Part shown: positions 1-6,504 of the stretch, piece by piece | How the letters are laid out: every line of letters starts with the position of its first letter | Position numbering within the stretch: position 1 is the first letter of the stretch | Source of the DNA: Planctomycetota bacterium | GTDB lineage: Bacteria > Planctomycetota > E44-bin39 | DNA: 37,704 nt | NCBI GenBank assembly: GCA_004376375.1 | Contig: SOJX01000017.1 | Coordinates: forward strand, 1 to 37,704 | Reading direction: 5' to 3' | The notes under the pieces: generated by a model | What the model was told of the DNA's origin: nothing | Databases searched by the model: none | The model's input: the letters and a program-made list of their open reading frames with translations, nothing else | Position numbers and translations under genes: made by a program

Positions 1-18
1 CGAGTTTACTCGCCGCGT

Positions 19-93
19 CTTATTTAGCCGGCGGGCCCAGCCCGCCGCGTTCCTCCGCGAAACCCGCGCCACTGGGTGGCGCGGCTAAATAAG
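19..93. repeat. Composite inverted repeat with two hairpins
   Basis: An 11-bp outer inverted repeat (CTTATTTAGCC at 19-29 and GGCTAAATAAG at 83-93) encloses two perfect hairpins. These are CGGCGGGC/GCCCGCCG at 29-36 and 40-47, and CCGCGCCA/TGGCGCGG at 64-71 and 77-84. It reads as two oppositely oriented copies of the TTTAGCC(GGCG...) element that recurs near 18344, 23665 and 27975. It lies just past the 3' end of the minus-strand gene that follows and could also act as a transcript end for it; no clear T tract is seen. Confidence 0.7.
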
Positions 94-118
94 ATATTGA
101 AAATGCGTTGCTTTTCTT

Positions 119-1135
119 TCATGGGTCCCGGACGCAGCGGAAGCCTATATCGTAAAGAGTACCAAGATACCCATATTTTGCCGATAAAGAGCATTGTGGT
201 TCAAGAGAAAGGCAACACCCCCCAAGTCTAGCGATCCAGATGGTGCAACCAGGGGTAATTGGTGCACCATTGTCTGCGAATATTTTAGAATCATGAGTAT
301 ATTCATACACATTCCCGTGCACATCATACACGCCCCAGTTGTTCGGTGCTTTTTGCCCAACAGGATGTAGTTTGTGGCTAGAATTACTAATGTACCAAGC
401 ATATTCGTTTAACAGGCTATCATTATCACCGAAACAGTATTTACCTGTCGAGCCTGCACGTGCAGCATACTCCCATTCGTATTCAGTCGGCAAACGCATA
501 CCCAGCCAGTCAGCGTAGGCTTTGGCGTCGTGCCATGTTATATTACTTCTTGGATTAAGCATTTCATGATATAGAAAAGTCTCTTTACCTACTTGTACTT
601 GATAACATTCTAAACGTATGTTGTCTAACAGTACTTCAGTAAATCCGCTACTCAGTCCGGTGCAACTCTGGTATACACAGCACTTCTCCATGGTCACTTC
701 AAATTTATCCACGTAAAGGCTTTTTATCTCGACCTTGCTGCCGTTCTCAAGCGTCAGCGTTCCCGGCGGGATTTTTGACTGCTGCGACGGGCTGCGGCAC
801 CAGTTCCTGAATATCTCTTTCATCACCGCTTTGCCCTTGTCGCCGCAGTCGCAGAGTTCATCAACAACCTTCATTCGCTTTTTCACATCCTTGGGGTCGT
901 AGCGGTCAGTGTAGTAGTTGAAAACTGGTCTATTGGTCCCTCGGTCTTTCGGTCCCTCGGTCACAAGATTCAGAAGAATTCTTGCGGCATGCTGGCGAAT
1001 TTTTATATCTTCCGAATGCAGTTTCGCGGCATAGTACCTGACCTTCATCGGCTTCCACAGCACCATGCCGATTGCGAGCAGGCCGAAGATTACGATTACA
1101 GTTATGCCGAGTTTTAGCGGTAAGGATATTTTCAT
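119..1135 (-). CDS. Membrane-anchored formylglycine-generating-enzyme (sulfatase-modifying factor) family protein
   Basis: A 338-residue protein. Residues 8-28 form an N-terminal hydrophobic anchor or signal segment with few charges. A short helical linker follows (about 35-110), resembling a HEAT-type stretch, then an FGE-sulfatase domain (about 122-338). Family hallmarks seen are the WHDAKAYADWLGMRLPTEYEWEYAARAG block, GVYDVHGNVYEYTHD and the terminal IGFRCVRD; the usual RGGSW block is altered to RLGGCC. Most bacterial members with this architecture are not true sulfatase activators, and their substrate is unknown. An octamer repeat (926-965) is read through in frame and adds residues around 57-69. 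Its first 30 residues resemble those of the remnant at 23508-23615. The start is preceded by an A/G-rich stretch rather than a clear Shine-Dalgarno. The family call is firm; the function is not. Confidence 0.85.
   Translation of the reverse strand: MKISLPLKLGITVIVIFGLLAIGMVLWKPMKVRYYAAKLHSEDIKIRQHAARILLNLVTEGPKDRGTNRPVFNYYTDRYDPKDVKKRMKVVDELCDCGDKGKAVMKEIFRNWCRSPSQQSKIPPGTLTLENGSKVEIKSLYVDKFEVTMEKCCVYQSCTGLSSGFTEVLLDNIRLECYQVQVGKETFLYHEMLNPRSNITWHDAKAYADWLGMRLPTEYEWEYAARAGSTGKYCFGDNDSLLNEYAWYISNSSHKLHPVGQKAPNNWGVYDVHGNVYEYTHDSKIFADNGAPITPGCTIWIARLGGCCLSLEPQCSLSAKYGYLGTLYDIGFRCVRDP
926..965. repeat. Octamer tandem array inside the FGE-like gene
   Basis: Five degenerate 8-bp units: tggtctat, tggtccct, cggtcttt, cggtccct, cggtcaca. 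The array is translated on the minus strand within the linker of the FGE-like protein (TEGPKDRGTNRPV). Forty bases is not a multiple of three, so an insertion of this exact length would have needed compensation. It belongs to the 7/8-bp array family seen throughout the window. Confidence 0.75.
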
Positions 1136-1219
1136 TTCTTTTTTCTTTCGCCGGGTCTCCGTGTCGCCCCGTCACCGTGTCTGAACTTTCGCCCCATGTC
1201 TCGCTGTCGCAACTTCGTA

Positions 1220-1359
1220 TCCGTACCCGGTACCCGGTACTCGGTACTCGGTACTCGTTACTCGTTACTCGTTACTCGTTACCCGGTACTCGTTACTCGG
1301 TACTCGTTACTCGTTACTCGTTACTCGGTACTCGTTACTCGGTACTTGGTACTCGGTAC
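1220..1359. repeat. Heptamer tandem array, 20 units
   Basis: Twenty uninterrupted 7-bp units with consensus TCGKTAC (variants tcggtac, tcgttac, ccggtac, ttggtac, tccgtac). Phase is kept perfectly over 140 bp. It lies in the intergenic region between the divergently transcribed FGE-like and selenoprotein genes. Open frames across it encode only low-complexity peptide and were not called. Bases 1136-1219 contain a poorer series around gtctccgtgtcgccccgtc. Confidence 0.95.
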
Positions 1360-1409
1360 TTCTTCTATATTGTACAGGCAAACGCGGATAGTGCAAGCGG
1401 GCAGAAGAA

Positions 1410-1437
1410 GGGATAAGGGAAAAGGGATAAGGAATAA
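1410..1437. repeat. Short heptamer array (gggataa)
   Basis: Four 7-bp units: gggataa, gggaaaa, gggataa, ggaataa. The same unit recurs at 27883-27917. It sits between the long heptamer array and the probable promoter of the downstream gene. Confidence 0.8.
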
Positions 1438-1453
1438 GGCAGATGATTTAATC

Positions 1454-1482
1454 TTGATAAAAGGCACGGTTTTGACTAGGAT
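1454..1482 (+). promoter_or_regulatory. Putative sigma-70 promoter of the thioredoxin-TPR gene
   Basis: TTGATA (1454-1459), a 17-bp spacer, then TAGGAT (1477-1482), ending 42 bp before the start codon. The -35 matches well and the -10 moderately. There is no supporting expression evidence. Confidence 0.4.
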
Positions 1483-1524
1483 ATTTTTTTCGCTGATGCA
1501 GGTAACTTTCGAAGGAGCGATGAT

Positions 1525-2913
1525 ATGAGGAAGAGCATAATAGCGTCGATATTATTCGTTCTCATACTTTCCGGTCCCGCAATGGCCCTGGACGCGGAAA
1601 AGGGCGGCTGGCTCGATGACTTCGAAAAGGCGAAGAAAGAGGCCGCCGATAAAGGTAAACTGATAATGGCCTACTTCTGGTTCAAGGGGTGAGGCGGCTG
1701 TACTACCGTTGAGAAGACGGTCTTCACCGACAAGAAATTCGTCGAGTTCTCCAAAAGAGTCGTCCTGCTTTCAGTCGACATTCAACAGAAGTGGGGGCAT
1801 GAACTCAGAAACTCTCTTTCCATCGGCTCGTTTCCCCACGCGGCCCTGTTCGACGGGAAGGGGGATCTGGTCGCCAAGTTCCAGATGCAACTTTTCAAGG
1901 TGGATGAGACGATAAGTTTCGTCGGCGACTGCCTCGAATACCCGAAGCTCAAAAAGGAGGAAGCGGAAAAGCAGATGGATTTCGACTGGAGCCTGAAATA
2001 CGGCCGGGTCCTGTCCCTTTGCGGAAAACACGAGGAAGCCGACAAATGCTACAGGCGGGCCGAAAAACTCGCAAAGGACAAGGACGCGAAAGCGAAGGCC
2101 GGGCTCTACTTCGGACAGGCGTCTCATGCCGTTCGGAAATGCGAATACGGGGAAGCTGAAGAATATATAAATAAGGTTGAAGAGTTTGACAAGGACGGCG
2201 CCGCCGGTTTCTTGAAAGACGCCAGGAAACTCTACCTGGATATCGCGAACGCTCTCCTGAGGGTGAGGAAGCCCGATGATGCGAAGAAATATGCCGACAA
2301 GGCTATCGAAGCGGACAAGGACGGGAAGTTCGGTTTCCTCAACGATGCGAGGTTTCTGAAGGCCCAGCTTCTTTCAATGGGCCGCGACAACGACGGGGCC
2401 CTGAAAATCCTTCTCGTGCTCGAGAAAGAAGTAAAGGACAAGGAGCTGCTTGCCAAGGTACTGAATTTTTCCGGGAACATCTACCTGCGGAAAAAAGATT
2501 ACGACGGCGCGATTGCCAAGTTCGAGGCCATAGTGAAGGCGGCTGACGACGACAAGGATAAGGCCCGCGCGTTGTCCAGGATCGGGTTGTATATCCATCT
2601 GGAGAAAAAGGAATACGAAAAAGCGATTGCCAGGTTCGAGGAAATGCACAACATTTCCGAAGACAGGCAGATCAAGGCCGCGGCCCTCTATTATATCGGC
2701 GTTGTTTACGTGCGGATGGAAAAATACGATATGGCGATTGCGAAGTTCAACGAGATGATAAAAAAGTATCCGGACAGTCCGCCGGTGCGCCGCGCCAAAG
2801 CGCAGATTGAGCAGGTCGAGAAGCTCAAAGCGCAGGCGGCGAAGGAAAAGGAAAAAGAAAAAGAAGAAGAGGGGAAGGAAGAGAAAAAGGAAGGGGAAAA
2901 TAAAAAGGAATAA
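1525..2913 (+). CDS. Putative periplasmic selenoprotein: thioredoxin-like domain (UGGC motif) plus TPR repeats
   Basis: This reading frame is continuous from ATG 1525 to TAA 2911-2913 (462 residues) if the in-frame TGA at 1690-1692 is read as selenocysteine. A good ribosome site (GAAGGAG, 1511-1517) precedes the ATG. Residues 1-21 are a signal peptide ending AMA. Residues 28-135 are thioredoxin-like: beta strand KLIMAYFWFKG, then U56-G57-G58-C59 where this family carries CxxC, helix VEKTVFTDKKFVEF, and a likely cis-proline in IGSFPH. The remainder holds TPR-type helical pairs (about 145-420) and a charged K/E-rich tail. There is no frameshift or other stop downstream, so reading frame has been kept for more than 400 codons past the TGA. 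A hairpin fitting bacterial SECIS rules follows (1690-1721). The likely role is a redox or disulfide enzyme in the periplasm. The alternative is a fresh Cys-to-stop mutation (TGC to TGA) giving a pseudogene. TGA is a normal stop elsewhere here. Confidence 0.8.
1690..1721 (+). promoter_or_regulatory. UGA(Sec) codon with candidate bacterial SECIS hairpin
   Basis: TGA is at 1690-1692. A perfect 5-bp stem ACCGT (1705-1709) / ACGGT (1717-1721) closes a 7-nt loop TGAGAAG. The loop begins 17 nt after the TGA and has G as its second base. Both features match the published rule set for bacterial SECIS elements: a G in the first two loop positions and about 16-37 nt spacing. A competing hairpin (GAAGA/TCTTC, 1713-1725) is possible. 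Selenocysteine machinery genes are not in the window. Confidence 0.65.
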
Positions 2914-2975
2914 ATAGCGGAAATTAATACTGTATTAATCTTGCGTTTTGTAAAATGCTTTTACGAAACCTGCAG

Positions 2976-3010
2976 TTAGGGCGATGGATTGGTCGCCCTA
3001 ATTGTTTTCA
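2976..3010 (+). terminator. Rho-independent terminator of the selenoprotein gene
   Basis: A perfect 9-bp stem TTAGGGCGA (2976-2984) / TCGCCCTAA (2993-3001) with an 8-nt loop is followed by TTGTTTTCA. It lies 62 bp after the stop codon and before the next promoter. Confidence 0.75.
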
Positions 3011-3057
3011 CAATAAAGAGATATAAAGACTTCCCGGGCCGAAAAACCTGGAATGTC

Positions 3058-3086
3058 TTTTGCATGCAATATTCCTGTGGTATAAT
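3058..3086 (+). promoter_or_regulatory. Putative promoter of the polyphosphate/CotH operon
   Basis: A perfect -10 box TATAAT (3081-3086) carries an extended -10 TGG immediately upstream. The -35 region TTTTGC (3058-3063, 17-bp spacer) is weak. Transcription would start near 3093, leaving a leader of about 110 bases before the polymerase gene. It is the only good promoter seen ahead of the eight-gene run. Confidence 0.55.
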
Positions 3087-3108
3087 ACGTTAAAGTTTGG
3101 AGAAACCA

Positions 3109-3142
3109 TAGTAACGTTAATTCCTTAGTAATGTTAATTCCT
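3109..3142. repeat. 17-bp tandem direct repeat in the operon leader
   Basis: Two adjacent 17-bp copies, tagtaacgttaattcct (3109-3125) and tagtaatgttaattcct (3126-3142), differ at one base. They lie just downstream of the predicted transcription start. They could bind a regulator or simply be a small duplication. A hairpin GCCTCA/TGAGGC follows near 3157-3171. Confidence 0.75.
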
Positions 3143-3201
3143 TTCCAATGTGGGAGCCTCATCTTGAGGCTGTTTGCAGAAAGAATAAACGGAGACGGTT
3201 G

Positions 3202-3996
3202 ATGGGTGAATTGATAAGCCCTTTATTTATCTCGAGAATGGAGCGCAAATACAAGGTCGAGCCGGAAGAAGTGCCCGCTCTTCTCGACGCGCTTGCCGCG
3301 AAGATGCAGCGTTCCGAATACATTACGGGAAGGCCGGTCGTCCACATAGCCACGCTCTATTTCGACACTCCGGAGTTTCACTTCGCGAAAAAAGCCTCGT
3401 GCGATGGCGTCGTTTCTATAAAGCTTCGGGCAAAGGATTATTCCTACAGGGTTAACAGGTTGGTCGAGACTTCGGATTTCTGCTGGATTGAAATCAAGTC
3501 GCGCAATGGCATCGCGACTGAAAAATGGCGTTTCCCCCTCGGCAAGGGCCTGGTCAAAGGCCTTTTCTTCGACGAAGACCTGAAAGATCCGGTCGCCGAA
3601 TGCGCGAAAGAAAACGGCGCAGACGCCGTCCAGGCGCTCTCAAACTATGAGCGCTTCAGGTCTCACCTCCGCGAGTTCCGCATCGCGCCTTCCACGGTAG
3701 TGACCTACTCCCGGCACGTGTTTACGCTCGAAGAGTGGGACCTTCGGCTTACGGTCGATTGCAACGTAAGGTATTTCCAGGCGCCCACAAATCCATATTC
3801 AGGCAACCGGGCCATTACCGCGGAGCAGCTCGGCAAACCGACGAGCTGCGAGAACTCCGCGATACTCGAGACGAAAAGCGGAAACGGGCTTCCCGGCTGG
3901 CTGTGGCAGATGCTGAAAAGCTGCCGGTCCGCCCAGGAATACTCCAAGTTCGTAAGCTCATCAAAACCGCTGATGCGGAAGATGAATTCTCAATAG
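3202..3996 (+). CDS. VTC-domain polyphosphate polymerase family protein
   Basis: A 264-residue cytoplasmic protein made almost entirely of a VTC domain (tunnel-fold triphosphate-dependent polymerase related to yeast Vtc4). Family members polymerise polyphosphate from the gamma phosphate of ATP, with basic residues lining a beta-barrel tunnel. Matching blocks are ERKYKV (14-19), YFDT (53-56), KLRAKDY (74-80), WIEIKSR (95-101), then SNYER, VTYSRHVF, LRLTVD and the late ILETKSG strand. ATG 3202 is chosen because GGAGA (3191-3195) sits six bases before it; an in-frame ATG at 3148 lacks such a site. It is first in a run of eight same-strand genes. VTC genes next to DUF4956 and CotH genes are, to my knowledge, a recurring bacterial arrangement, which supports the call. 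Confidence 0.88.
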   Translation: MGELISPLFISRMERKYKVEPEEVPALLDALAAKMQRSEYITGRPVVHIATLYFDTPEFHFAKKASCDGVVSIKLRAKDYSYRVNRLVETSDFCWIEIKSRNGIATEKWRFPLGKGLVKGLFFDEDLKDPVAECAKENGADAVQALSNYERFRSHLREFRIAPSTVVTYSRHVFTLEEWDLRLTVDCNVRYFQAPTNPYSGNRAITAEQLGKPTSCENSAILETKSGNGLPGWLWQMLKSCRSAQEYSKFVSSSKPLMRKMNSQ

Positions 3997-4027
3997 CTGC
4001 CGTAAAGCGTGCGGCGGGGTATCGGGT

Positions 4028-5698
4028 ATGTTTATAGATTTCGAAGGCATTGACGGCAGCGGCAAGACAACGCTTCTGGAGGTGGTCGCGGGGAAGCTCG
4101 AGGCGCTCGGCATCTCGGTCTACAATACCCGCCGGAAGGGCGAGTACAAGTCGCGCATCGGCAAGGCGCTCCGCAAGGTGTCGAGAAGTCCGAAGAACCT
4201 CGGCCTTCTGCCGTGGGCCGAGTTTCTCGTTTACATGGCCCGCGACGCGCAGGTCTTCGAGGAGCGCATCCTGCCCCACCTGAGCGCCGGCAACGCCGTT
4301 ATCGCCGACAGGTTTTTCTATTCCCACGTCCTGCTCGCGGCCGCGCGCGGCCTGCCGGTCGAGAGGACGGGCGCGATAATGGAGCAGGTCTCAGGCGGTG
4401 TCCTGCCCGACCTCGTCGTCTACTGCGACGTCGATATCCACACCTCGCGGGTGCGCAAAAAGATTGCTGACATTATCGAATACGACGACGGCGACTTCGG
4501 CCGCAAAGGCCTTACCGGCATCGGCGTGAGAAACAGGATGCGCGGCGGTTTCCTCGAGCTCGCCGAGTCCGACCCCGACCGGTGGGTTACCGTAGAAAAC
4601 GTGGGCGTTACGCAGGAAGATATTTCAGAGTACGTGTGGCAGGTCGTTTCGAAAAAACTCGCTGAAAAGGGTTTGCTGAAAACGGAAGAGGCGGCGTCCG
4701 AGATCGTAACTCCCAAAGTTTTCGAGCCGAAAATAAGCGCCGGCCTGGAACTTCCGGAAGACGTCGACAAACTTGTCGGAGAATTCTACGCGATTCTTGA
4801 CAAGTATGTAGACGTCGACGACCGCATCAGCGCGTACCACATAAACGGCGTCGACATGCCCCAGGCGGACAGGCTTCGCGGAAAATTGAAAGAAAAGCAG
4901 CCCACGATTATCGCCTACGGCCTGCAGAATGTGAATACGGACACGGCGTGGGCCTTGCGCAGAGAGCTTGCCGAGCGCGAGCCGCGCTACGTCGCAAGAA
5001 GCCTTGCCGGAATGCCGCTCGAGGGCGATGCGCTTGATTTGCGTATGGCGCTAAAGGACGTTGTGCCGAAGGCCGTCGCAAAGAGCCTGAAAGACTTTGA
5101 ATGCGAAACGTCGATAAATCTTCGCCGCGAGCTTTTCGACACCGCGCCCGAGGGCGTGCTTATGAGCCTGAAAGGTTTCGATACCGACTGGGCGTGGGAA
5201 TTGCGTAATAAGTGCGGGAAAAAGTTCTGCGCCGAGGCGCTTGCCGAAAGCCTTTCAAAAATCGACACGCCGAAGGCATGGAAGATAAGGAAAAAACTGC
5301 TTGGGAAGAATTCGGCGTGGGTGCTCCGCGGCCTCGGCCCGCTCGAGAGCGATGAGGCCTGGGATTTGCGTGAAAAGTTCGTGGATATTGCTTCCAAGCT
5401 TATCGCCCGCTCTCTGAACGGGCTGGACAGCGACCGCGCGCACGACATGCGCGAGAGAATCGGCGACCTCGCAAAAGACGTGCTGGATTCGCTGAAAAAG
5501 CTCGAATCGCCGCGGGCGTGGGAAATACGGGAAAAGCTGAAAGACGTTTTCCCGAGCACCGCGGTCAGCAGCCTCGGAAAGCTGAATGATTCCGAAAAGG
5601 CCTGGGCTTTCAGGGAGAAAATGGCCGCGTGCTATCCGGGCGACCTTCTTCTACTGAAACATATAGTCGAGTCACTCTGGAGGACGGGGAAACTGTGA
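4028..5698 (+). CDS. Thymidylate-kinase-like P-loop protein fused to ten 27-residue alpha-helical repeats
   Basis: A 556-residue protein without a signal peptide. Residues 1-212 are nucleoside-monophosphate-kinase-like and closest to dTMP kinase: Walker A GIDGSGKTT (7-15), an E-F-L-V-Y-M-A-R-D helix (65-73) and the DRFFYS motif (94-99). The LID region (about 140-165) is poorly conserved. Family members are about 205-215 residues, so the remaining 340 are extra. Residues 269-545 contain ten degenerate 27-residue units with consensus [A/L]xSLxxLDSxxAWxLRxKL; each seems to form a helical hairpin, together likely an alpha-solenoid. I do not recognise this repeat. The gene lies 31 bp after the VTC gene and overlaps the next by four bases, so co-translation is likely. 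A housekeeping Tmk role is unlikely; a kinase or scaffold role with the polymerase is an inference. The Shine-Dalgarno is weak. Confidence 0.8.
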   Translation: MFIDFEGIDGSGKTTLLEVVAGKLEALGISVYNTRRKGEYKSRIGKALRKVSRSPKNLGLLPWAEFLVYMARDAQVFEERILPHLSAGNAVIADRFFYSHVLLAAARGLPVERTGAIMEQVSGGVLPDLVVYCDVDIHTSRVRKKIADIIEYDDGDFGRKGLTGIGVRNRMRGGFLELAESDPDRWVTVENVGVTQEDISEYVWQVVSKKLAEKGLLKTEEAASEIVTPKVFEPKISAGLELPEDVDKLVGEFYAILDKYVDVDDRISAYHINGVDMPQADRLRGKLKEKQPTIIAYGLQNVNTDTAWALRRELAEREPRYVARSLAGMPLEGDALDLRMALKDVVPKAVAKSLKDFECETSINLRRELFDTAPEGVLMSLKGFDTDWAWELRNKCGKKFCAEALAESLSKIDTPKAWKIRKKLLGKNSAWVLRGLGPLESDEAWDLREKFVDIASKLIARSLNGLDSDRAHDMRERIGDLAKDVLDSLKKLESPRAWEIREKLKDVFPSTAVSSLGKLNDSEKAWAFREKMAACYPGDLLLLKHIVESLWRTGKL

Positions 5699-6495
5699 GA
5701 AACAAGGCACTGATTTTTCTACAGCTTATGGCGATATTCTTTGTGTTTGTTTTTGCAGGCGCATGCCTTGCCGCCGATGCGGGCGAGGAGGTCCTCACCA
5801 GGAACGTGATGGACGGCACTATCGCGATATCGCCGGAGTTCTCCATGGAGAATCTGCTCCGCATCCTCGCCCGGCTCGGTCTTGCCACGCTGCTCGGGTT
5901 CGCCATCGCATGTCACCCCATGCGTTTTATCGGAAGCCGCGAGATCATGGGGAAAAAAGCGGTCAGGACCGTGAAATCGCAGATCCTTATCACCGTCGCC
6001 GGCGCGCTGATGGTGATAATCATAGGCGGAAGCGTCGCGCGCGCCTTCGGACTGGTCGGACTCGGAAGCTTCGTCAGGTTCCGCACCACCGTTAAGAACC
6101 AGAAAGAGCTCGCGACGATGTTCCTGCTCGTAGCCGTCGGTATGTCCTGCGGGCTCGGGATTTATGCGTTCGCCGTTATCGGCGCAGCCTTCATTATTAT
6201 CCTGCTCTCCATTCTGGAGATCAGAAAAGATATTCTTACGAGTACCGTGGTGCTCCGCCTGGACGTTCCCGACCCGATCGAGGACGAGCCGAAGGCCAGG
6301 AAAGTGCTCGAGGCATGCGGCGTCAGCATCCTCAAGACCAAGCTGAATAAAAAGAAGAGCAGGCTGAAATACACTCTCGAGAAGTCCGACAAACTGTCCA
6401 TGAGCGAACTGAACAAAAAGCTCTCGGAAGCGAAGGGTTTGAAATCCAGCGCGCTGGCGTGGGACGAGCAGCCGGGCGCGATTACTGAAGACTAG
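5695..6495 (+). CDS. DUF4956 family membrane protein (MgtC-like topology)
   Basis: A 266-residue membrane protein. GTG 5695 is chosen as start: it overlaps the previous stop in a GTGA arrangement, GGAGG lies at 5679-5683, and translation from it begins directly with a signal-like hydrophobic segment (residues 5-25). Further membrane segments are near 43-62, 88-108 and 125-170, with a conserved loop GLGSFVRFRTTVKNQKE typical of DUF4956. A soluble C-terminal region (about 178-266) resembles the small regulatory domain of MgtC-type proteins. Its biochemical role is not established. DUF4956 genes sit beside VTC and CotH genes in many bacteria, so it may anchor or transport for the polymerase. It is nine bases upstream of the first CotH gene. 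Confidence 0.85.
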   Translation: MRNKALIFLQLMAIFFVFVFAGACLAADAGEEVLTRNVMDGTIAISPEFSMENLLRILARLGLATLLGFAIACHPMRFIGSREIMGKKAVRTVKSQILITVAGALMVIIIGGSVARAFGLVGLGSFVRFRTTVKNQKELATMFLLVAVGMSCGLGIYAFAVIGAAFIIILLSILEIRKDILTSTVVLRLDVPDPIEDEPKARKVLEACGVSILKTKLNKKKSRLKYTLEKSDKLSMSELNKKLSEAKGLKSSALAWDEQPGAITED

Positions 6496-6504
6496 GGATA
6501 TATA

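Noticed and set aside
1220..1359. CRISPR array
   Set aside because: Units are 7 bp and contiguous, with no spacers; no cas genes are present.
1072..1528. Open frames across the heptamer array
   Set aside because: They translate only the tandem repeat into low-complexity peptide and have no ribosome site or family match.
1525..1692. TGA read as a tryptophan or glycine codon (alternative genetic code)
   Set aside because: Several neighbouring genes (for example those ending at 5698, 7809 and 29337) end in TGA, and Trp and Gly use normal codons throughout.
3153..3173. Hairpin GCCTCA/TGAGGC as a riboswitch or attenuator
   Set aside because: It is only a 6-bp stem with no T tract and no recognisable riboswitch core.
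4028..5698. Ordinary housekeeping thymidylate kinase (tmk)
   Set aside because: It is more than twice the normal length, has a poorly conserved LID region and sits in a polyphosphate/CotH operon.
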